From Diabrotica undecimpunctata (taxonomy: Eukaryota; Arthropoda; Insecta; Coleoptera; Chrysomelidae), in assembly GCF_040954645.1 (NCBI RefSeq), contig NC_092813.1:16842136-16906135 (forward strand): a stretch of 64,000 nt of DNA. Direction: 5' to 3'. Both the position numbers and the translations under genes were made by a program. This document shows positions 57,410 through 64,000 of this stretch, in pieces (position 1 is the stretch's first letter; the number at the start of each line of letters is the position of its first letter). Under the pieces are notes generated by a model that saw only the letters and a program-made list of their open reading frames with translations, was not told where the DNA came from and made no database searches.

Positions 57410-58130
57410 TCGGTCTCCTGGATAAACAAATTGAATAACTCATAAACTGTATGGTCGTTCTGTATGATATTTAGCACACTTTAAAAACTCATTAACTGCC
57501 ATAATTTTAAATAGTTATTACATATCGTTATGCAAAAACGAAAGTTATTTATATTTATATTATTTATATTAACATTTATAAATTTTACTTTAAAAATAAG
57601 GGTTTTTAAATTATCTCGGTCAATTCTTTATGTATTTTAATTATAAAAATATCAATATTAGAGAACATTTTATGATCTATAACTTTTATTTTAACCATAT
57701 ATCTCTAACATGAATAAGAAACGTTTTATGCGCATAAACTTTTTTCACTTTTTACGATTGTTTAATAAAAAAGCAAAGCAAAATTAGCTGAAGTCTTCAC
57801 ATAATTGTCATCAGCTACCCCTCATATACCTTTTAGAGACTTTAAATACCTGTTTAAGATTTTTTCAGCTTTTTTAGAGTTGTAGATCATAAAAAGTTAT
57901 GTAATTTTTGAGAGTATCCAAATTAAAATACATGAAACTATTAACAGAAATAGTTGCAAAAAAAACCTTATTTTTGCAGTTATTTATAAATTATAATAAC
58001 TCTTTTTTGCGCAAAGACATGTAACATAGCTCCTTGAAATTATGGAAATTAATAAGTTATTAAAGTGCGCTAAATATCAATCAGAGCAAATAGTTTATAG
58101 GTTATTTAATCTGTTTATAAACATTTATAA
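57410..58130. repeat. Two copies of the dispersed repeat, head to head
   Basis: 57410-57870 is in the same orientation as 340-800; about 57860-58130 is a partial copy in reverse ('cgctaaatatcaatcagagc' is the inverse of the gatatttagc block). They meet at 'gttgtagatcataaaaagtt'. Confidence 0.7.
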
Positions 58131-58139
58131 TAACGTTGA

Positions 58140-58930
58140 TATCGTTTATGCCACAAACTTATTTAGAGGCTTATGAAAAACTGGTGAAAAATACACTTTC
58201 TAAAAAAAACAGAATCTTCTATGACCATTACTAGGCAAAAGAGCATTTTATATTTAAAACCAAAGCATTTTATTCTTAAAATCATACTTCCATTGTCTAT
58301 TAACAGTAAGAGCTGAAAATTGAAGGGGCCCTAAATGAAGATCTGAATTGTGCGTTCCAACTTACATATGGCATATGCGGTAAAGAAGTAAAAATTTATA
58401 ACCCGTTAAAATGATGGTATTCGTAAAATACCGCTTCGGAAAAGTAGAATGGAGAACCATTTGAGCTCGGTTTTTTTTTAGATTTGAACTTTTTCAAAAT
58501 GAACCGCGATTGCAAAATTTGCAATATCTTGGCTTCTGTGGCACGTAAAACATAATTTTTTTTTAAACTGGGATAGGTCAACAAAAAGTTGTTTACATAA
58601 TCGCTTTCTACGATAAACAAATCCTCACTATTTTTATTAGTTACATTACATACCATTATGCAAAAACAAAGTTATTAAAATTTATAAATTTTTACAAAAT
58701 CAAGGGTTTTTTGCAACTATTTTGGTGAATTCTTTATATATTTTAATTTAGAAACTCACAAATGGAAGAACTTTTTGAATCTACAATTTTTATTTTAACT
58801 ATTTTTCTCTAACTGGATAAAAAACGTTTATAGCCAAAATCACCTGTATGTCTTCACATATTTATTATTAACTAACCCTCATATATCTTTTAGAACCTTC
58901 AAATATCTGTATAAAATTTTTACGTGAAAC
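58140..58930 (+). repeat. Further copy of the dispersed repeat family
   Basis: 'tatttagaggcttatgaaaa' at 58164 parallels the foldback arm at 56825, and the gataaacaaat block recurs at 58611 with its downstream blocks to 58930. The minus-strand open frame at 58396-58656 lies within this repeat and is not credible as a gene. Confidence 0.65.
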
Positions 58931-59299
58931 CAATAATTTTTTCCCAGATGGACCTTTGTATAAATTGGTTCTCGGATAAAGATGAACTTATTTCTACTTT
59001 TCAATACAATAACTAAAAATAGCTAAAGAAATACATACATATTTAAATATCTAATACTTTGTTTATGTTTATTAACTTGACATTTATTCACTAATTTGTT
59101 TTTTCGAAGTTTATTATATCATAATTATAATACCAACGAAAACGTAAAATTCAAATTATTGCATCTCGAATATGACGCGTGCACCGTGGCGATAATAAAA
59201 AATGATGAATGAAAAAAAAATTAAACATTTTTTCAAGTTAATTACGTAACGAAAACGGTGTAAAATAAAAGAATATAAAAAAAGTTTCTATTTACTTAC
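58931..59299. other. AT-rich DNA; would be intron of the THAP candidate
   Basis: No coding motif. The next exon of the candidate gene, if any, was not found here. Confidence 0.35.
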
Positions 59300-59422
59300 C
59301 AGAGTATAATATCCATCTTTGACAAGCCGAAGGATTTTTGTCGGAAATCTGAACATTCTTAATCCATGAATATTGTATGGTGATAAACCACATTTGTAAT
59401 AACAACAAATATTTCCGGCCAT
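59300..59422 (-). CDS. THAP-type zinc-finger exon, first coding exon of a candidate host gene; one frameshift
   Basis: A 123-bp exon on the minus strand runs from ATG (59420-59422), directly after TTTTTTACAG, to a donor GTAAGTAAA (59299 down). It reads MAGNICCYYKCGLSPYNIHG, then LRMFRFP. It continues, after a one-base shift, as DKNPSACQRWILYSG. The CxxxC start, the FRFP motif and the RWILYSG block in this order are those of a THAP DNA-binding domain, whose later Cys and His would lie in the next exon. The donor splits the Gly codon, as expected for coding sequence. The frameshift after FRFP is either a disabling mutation or a base error. It could belong to a host transcription factor or to a P-element/THAP-type transposase. 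Confidence 0.55.
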
Positions 59423-59603
59423 CTGTAAAAAACCATTTATTTATTATGGAAGTAACATTATTTTAATTTAAAATCACTTTTTTCAAATATTATCGAATGT
59501 ATGTATTATCCGGTAAAATTTATTTCTAAATACCTAATTTGTTCATTTCTCATACAATGTTTTTTTATGTTTTAAACACATATAATTAAAATGTTTTACT
59601 TAC
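59423..59603 (-). other. Predicted 181-bp intron upstream of the THAP exon
   Basis: Donor GTAAGTAAAA at 59603 (after exon end GGTCCGAG) and acceptor TTTTTTACAG ending at 59423, both strong matches. The upstream exon at 59604 and rightward would be 5' non-coding; its start is unknown, perhaps within 59604-59700. Confidence 0.45.
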
Positions 59604-60416
59604 CTCGGACCAAATTTTTGTAATACACTTCCAAATAAAATAAAATATTTAAATTCTTTAAACTTATTTAGATATAGGAAGATTTAGAAGCCACAGTATG
59701 TTTATGTACAATTTTATTTGACACGATATTTACTAGTTGATAGTAATAACTCTATTTTAAATGAATATCTTAAGTGATTCAAGTTCTGTTTTTTGTACCT
59801 AACATTTTTATTTGTAAGTAAACCTGTTGCTACTATGTCAGTGAAATATTGCAACGCTGGTGAATTTAATTCAGTGGATCAAAAATGGACATTTAGTTTA
59901 GTCCTTAACTTTTTCATATAGCACCATCTAGTATAATGTATATCAAACAAACAATGGTATATTAAAATCTATTGAGACAGAAAGAGTGGTGACATCTAGT
60001 GACTGTCTCAATTAGAATCAGACAAATTTATACATTGCGTTGGCTAACTAGTCCTATTTAAACAATGATACTACCATCGCTTCAGTTTGCTTAAAAGTTG
60101 TCCAAATACTTCTAGTCATCACATATACCTTCTCAAATTGTTTCAATTTTTTTGAATTTTGAGTTTATCTTTTGGGGTTGCAGATCAACCTTAATATTTG
60201 ACATCGCTGTACTGGTTGTTGCTACCCACGACAAAATCGTTGAGTAAGCTTTGAAAAACTGCCAACATGAATCACTTGTGACCAAATCGTAAAAGAATTC
60301 AGTGATTATAAAATTACAATATAAATACTCTGATTGGAGTATGAATCCTAATTAGACATAATTGTATAGCGTTTAATAAATATTTTGCATCTTGGTCATT
60401 CTGTTAGTTCTGTATA
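59604..60416. other. Candidate promoter side of the THAP gene, otherwise featureless
   Basis: Only the short first exon ending at 59604 (minus) is suggested. No clear TATA or initiator stands out in the AT-rich background. No other gene seen. Confidence 0.3.
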
Positions 60417-62211
60417 AAACAGGTTGATTTTTATTCTTAAATTGACAATTTACAGTATGAAAATATTATACCCCTCCAGTACCCCCTCGAAAATTTTAAA
60501 TAACAAAGGGGGTAGTATGACACATAGTTAGAAAGGGATTTTAGTCCTTTGTTCATCAATATAAAGTATTTTAAGTTTGGTGCAATCATAACTGGGAAAA
60601 TTGATTTTTAAGATGTAAAATTTTGATAATGTCTCTATCACAAAACTTTAGGTTCAATGAAGACAATAATGTCACATAATATTTAGAATGTATTTTTCAA
60701 TGTACTTTACAATTAAATTAAATGTTAAAAATGACCACCATTCACTTAAATCAGCAATACTGTTTGGTTTATTTAAATATACTTTTGATTTTCAATAACC
60801 CCATAAGACGTAATTGAGAGGAGTCAAATCGGGGGATCTAGCCGGCCATTCGATCGTTCCAAGTCTTCCAATCCACCTATTGGGAAAAACCTCGTTTAAA
60901 TAATTTCTAATTATACGTGGAAAATGCGTCTCTTTGGTAGCAAATAGATCAATTTATCTCATTGGGATGATTACCATCAGGAAAAAATTTCGTAATGTAG
61001 ACACTAAAAAGTTTATTAAAAAATCTAGATAAACCTCATCATTAACTGTCCTCCTTAAAAAAAAATAAGGACCAATAATTTTATTGTTAATGAGACCAGC
61101 CCAAACGTTAACTTTTTAAGCCCGTGTGAGTCTCACACACCCAGTGAGGATTTTCTCTGCTCCAATATCTACACTTCTGTTTGTTAACCGTTCCGTTTAA
61201 ATAAAACGTCGCTTCATCGGAAAACACTATTTTGTTTACGAACTGCAAATTTGCGTTCATTCTGTCCATCATTATTTCACAGAATTCTTGCCTTCTATCA
61301 GGATCATCTTCATTTAACTTCTGAACCAACTGAACTTTGTAAGGGTGATATTTTTTTAATAAAAAACTCTGAAAATAGATAAGTAAATTTTACTTACATG
61401 ATTGACAGCGGCATGTTCTCGAGTTGTCTTATGAGGATTATCCTCAATCTCTAGAAGTACATCTAACTTTTTTTCATTAGTTAATTTAAAATTTCTACCT
61501 GGTTTTTCAATATTTTTTACATGTCCGGTATAACAAACCTTCTTTTTAATTTTGCTAATAAACTGCGAAACTTGTTGACCATAGTATTGATTTTTAAACA
61601 TTTCACAAAACTCCTTTTGAATTCTTGTTTTGTTACTACAAGCAATCATGATTAAAATGTGAGTCTTGGACAAATGAGCCATAATTAAATTTAATACCCG
61701 CACAAATATTATACGGACGTCTTTTAGTGACTTTAAATACCTAAATGACAGCAGAATGCTAGATTCATATCAATTGTTTATTTGGCTTTTTGACTAATAT
61801 TTTATTATCTTCAAAGTTTTTTCCCTAATGTTTAGCAGAACAGATACGAATTATTTCTAACGTATATTTTAATCGACTAGGCAATATTTCTGATTTAAAA
61901 GTTAGGATAACAGAATAAATTAACAAAATAACCTCCGTGGTCATAAAAAATGTTGTACGAGAATTCCAAAATCGCCTCGTTTGTTGTCAAGAAGTGAATA
62001 ATGGTGATCAAATTGAACATTTAATTTAATTGTAAAAATCAATGTTCTCTCTTATTATTGAACAAACTCAAAATCTCCCTTTCTAATAAGGTGACACACG
62101 ACCCCCTTTGTTATTTAAAATTTTGGTGCTTATAATTCAAAGGGGATGCTGAAGGGGGATAATATTTTCATACTGTTAATTGTCAATGTAAGAATAAAAA
62201 TCGACCTGTTT
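60417..62211 (-). mobile_element. Mariner-type transposon (1.8 kb), decayed
   Basis: Inverted ends AAACAGGTTGATTTTTATTC (left) and, inverted at the right, AAACAGGTCGATTTTTATTC, continuing past TTGACAATT and 'acagtatgaaaatatta'. The left flank is TA (60415-60416); the right flank reads CA, a probable mutation of the TA duplicate. It encodes one decayed transposase on the minus strand. Confidence 0.85.
60770..61682 (-). pseudogene. Mariner-type transposase, frameshifted
   Basis: Best start ATG at 61680-61682 (MAHLSKTHILIMIACSNKTR). An N-terminal HTH with QYYGQQVSQFISKIKKK, GRNFKLTNEKKLD and ENPHKTTREHA-like IEDNPHKTTREHAAVNH follows. After a frameshift near 61356: KLNEDDPDRRQEFCEIMMDR, then NKIVFSDEATFYLNGTVNKQ (first catalytic Asp in SDEATF) and CRYWSRENPHWVCETH. 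The remainder, with fragments of the 'QRDA' block and VDWKTWNDRMAG, is full of stops. Same family group as the relic at 9110-9967. Confidence 0.85.
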
Positions 62212-62879
62212 CAAGTTTTTTTTTCAGATAGTACATAATAACGCTAAAAATGAATGTATTCCGTACATATGGACCGCATTGTATATTCATGCAACATGTA
62301 AATTTTGTAATTAATGATGTCTCAGCTGATCATCGGCAAAAGTAATGTTTTTATGTTTATAAAATTTGTTAATATATGTCTTCTTAATAATTTTGAAATA
62401 TATTTTATAGATTGCATTTAATAAAGTAATACCCAGGTAGTTTTCGCTATTGTTAAAATCGGCACTTCTAAACATTGATATAGCTTATACCGTTTACCAT
62501 TTATCAGGAGTTTGGAGTCTAGTCAACTTTGATTTTTAGAACCTTAGAAGTTACTTTAGAAGCTTTATTTGGTTTGCTCATGTATGGTTTACTTTTGATT
62601 TCCAATTCAATATAAAGTTTGTTCTAAGTACTCTTGTCTACAACACATCAATATTATATTACATATTCTCATCTTTTTTTATCCATTGTTGTTTGTTAAT
62701 AATTTATATTTTTTTATTTAGCCCAGTCTGGTTAAAAAAAAGGTGGAAAAATGTTTCGCAGATATCTGAAGCTTTTAAGACATATGTGGGGGATACTAGA
62801 TGATGAATAGATGAAAAGATCTAGTTTTACCTTGCGTTTTTTTAAGCAATAATTTATGGTCATAATTTGATTTTTTGTC
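62212..62879. other. AT-rich DNA, no gene seen
   Basis: No motif recognised. Confidence 0.4.
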
Positions 62880-63175
62880 TATAAATTTTTTCCCTTATAT
62901 TTTAAATAAACAATATTTTTGGCATTTTTTTATGTCAAGAATATCTTTATTTTCCCGTTTTTTTTAATTAAAATTGATAAATAATTTACAGAGATATTTG
63001 CAAAAAAGCAGTTTTTTTGCACTAATTTATAAATTTTATTAATTTTTTTATTAACAAAATAAAATGGTATTATTACATTTAAGCATCAAAGAATTACCAT
63101 CTTTTAGATTTGTGCGAAATTTCCCCCTGATCAGTCAAATATTTTATAAGTTATTTAATTTGTTTATCCCTGGGG
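62880..63175 (-). repeat. Reverse-orientation copy of the dispersed repeat family
   Basis: 'ataagttatttaatttgttt' at 63147 is the inverse of the 'aaacaaattgaataa' block, with the 'atttataaattagtgcaaaa'-type block further left. More diverged than the 57-58 kb copies. Confidence 0.6.
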
Positions 63176-63289
63176 CTAATTATTGAAACTATTGAGCTTG
63201 CCCTATGCATGATGCTAGACACATTCAGCAAATTTCATAGGATTCTTTAATACTTAGACTATCTCAGAATGCATATTGAGTAGGGATGG

Positions 63290-63411
63290 CGGTTTTTTGA
63301 CAAAACACCGGTTTTCGGTTATACCGGTTTTTTTTGCTTACGGTTTAACCTGGCGGTTATAACCGGCCAAAAAAACCGGTTTTTCCAAAAACCGGTTTTG
63401 GGTTTTTTAAT
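63290..63411. repeat. Subterminal ACCGGTT repeat cluster of the hAT element
   Basis: At least five copies of ACCGG(T/C) or its inverse, in both orientations, within 120 bp of the terminus (for example 'acaccggttttcggttatac' and 'ccaaaaaccggttttggg'). Such clusters are candidate transposase-binding sites. Confidence 0.8.
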
Positions 63412-63732
63412 CCAATAGTTACAAAGTTACATTTACAATGCACTTTAGTTTGCGATACTTCATTCGACTCGATATCAATATGATCAAAATTAGAACTATC
63501 GAAAGAACATCAATATCAATATAAATAAAACACAATTTTTAATAAAACCATTTTATTCTATTAATTATTATATTAATTTATTATTTTGTTATTAATTATG
63601 ATTATGATTATTATGATTATTATTAAATATAATATAGCGTAAGATTAATATATACATATTGCAATAATATACAATAAAGTAATATGAAGTAATATTTTAA
63701 GTAAAAAAGTATAGGTTAGAATTTATAGGCCA

Positions 63733-64000
63733 TTATGTTGGCCAGTATTTTTCATGAAGCCTATTAAGAAAAACTCGTTCATATAATATGTTGGTCTGTT
63801 AAGCGGCTTCTCTCATCTGACACAATATCATTCAATGATGACACAAGTCTCTCTGATGCCACCGAACTTCCGACCAACGACATGTATTTTTTTAGCTATA
63901 ATAGCCAAGCCTGGCATACAGGTTCTGTTCTGATCCCAGAATGAAAACGGATCACTTTGCAGCAAAGGCCGCTGCAGATATGGAGTCAGTTCATTTGAAA
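63733..64000 (-). pseudogene. hAT transposase C-terminal dimerisation region, partial
   Basis: Minus strand: ELTPYLQRPLLQSDPFSFWD, then MPGLAIIAKKYMSLVGSSVA, SERLVSSLNDIVSDERSRLT and, after a frameshift near 63800, RVFLNRLHEKYWPT with TAA at 63733-63735. The SVASERLxS...R.RL pattern is the hallmark of the hAT C-terminal dimerisation domain, here of the BED-finger (ZBED) type. The upstream part lies beyond 64000. Confidence 0.82.

Larger units (their letters stand above)
63281..64000 (-). mobile_element. hAT-type transposon, one end (runs off the window)
   Basis: The left boundary TAGGGATGGCGG at 63281 is a typical hAT terminus. It is followed by a cluster of ACCGG/CCGGT subterminal repeats and, at 63733-64000, the end of a hAT transposase on the minus strand. 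The 8 bp before it (ATATTGAG) would be the target duplicate; the other end lies outside. Confidence 0.75.

Noticed and set aside
58396..58656. 86-codon minus-strand frame as a downstream exon of the THAP gene
   Set aside because: It lies inside the dispersed repeat and shows no zinc ligands or THAP continuation.

Overview
This window looks like a transposon-saturated stretch of an insect nuclear genome. The signs are strong AT richness, long (TA)n arrays, GT-AG type splice signals, and mariner, Tc1, piggyBac, hAT, PIF/Harbinger, jockey-like and RTE/CR1-like LINE, Ty1/copia and Ty3/gypsy relics. A beetle is my best guess; no host gene recognised here settles the species. I see no bacterial operon, CRISPR array, tRNA or rRNA gene. 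Almost all protein-coding sequence belongs to mobile elements, and almost all of it is broken.

Layout. 0-3 kb: AT-rich DNA, a long inverted repeat (1869-2747) flanked outside by (TA)n. 2.9-9.1 kb: gypsy element E1 on the minus strand, with gag and protease followed by a Glu/Lys-rich coiled-coil reading frame instead of reverse transcriptase and integrase. 9.1-13.1 kb: mariner, piggyBac and copia relics. 13.15-21.4 kb: a LINE reverse-transcriptase fragment split by two insertions, a 3.03 kb mariner with long inverted repeats (TA target duplication) and gypsy element F (TGGT target duplication). 21.6-24.0 kb: gypsy element G, gag-protease only. 24-29 kb: LINE pieces, a Tc1 N-terminus, a jockey-like LINE, and a duplicated ~300 bp segment with an exon-like 39-nt cassette.

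29.4-45.5 kb: a cluster of one gypsy family. Element A (minus, internally deleted pol), an extra LTR, element B (plus, nearly complete, near-identical LTRs) and a gag stub C that shares B's 3' LTR. Breaks in this cluster coincide with (TA)n arrays. 45.5-54.5 kb: element D (minus), a related gypsy with an intact integrase frame; a Harbinger relic lies in its 3' LTR. 54.5-59 kb: unrecognised DNA and a dense patch of one foldback-like repeat family. 59.3-59.7 kb: the best host-gene candidate, a THAP-type zinc-finger exon with good splice sites on the minus strand, carrying one frameshift. 60.4-62.2 kb: a decayed mariner. 63.28-64 kb: one end of a hAT element running off the window.

How the parts work together. 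E1, A, B and D share an architecture: coiled-coil Gag with an Asn/Arg-rich tail and no CCHC knuckle, then a slippery heptamer (AAATTTT, or GGATTTT in E1) just before the gag stop, where a -1 shift opens the protease frame. Two unrelated LTR families (F and A/B) carry perfect three-unit heat-shock elements upstream of a TATA box. Repeat boundaries given as approximate were judged by eye.
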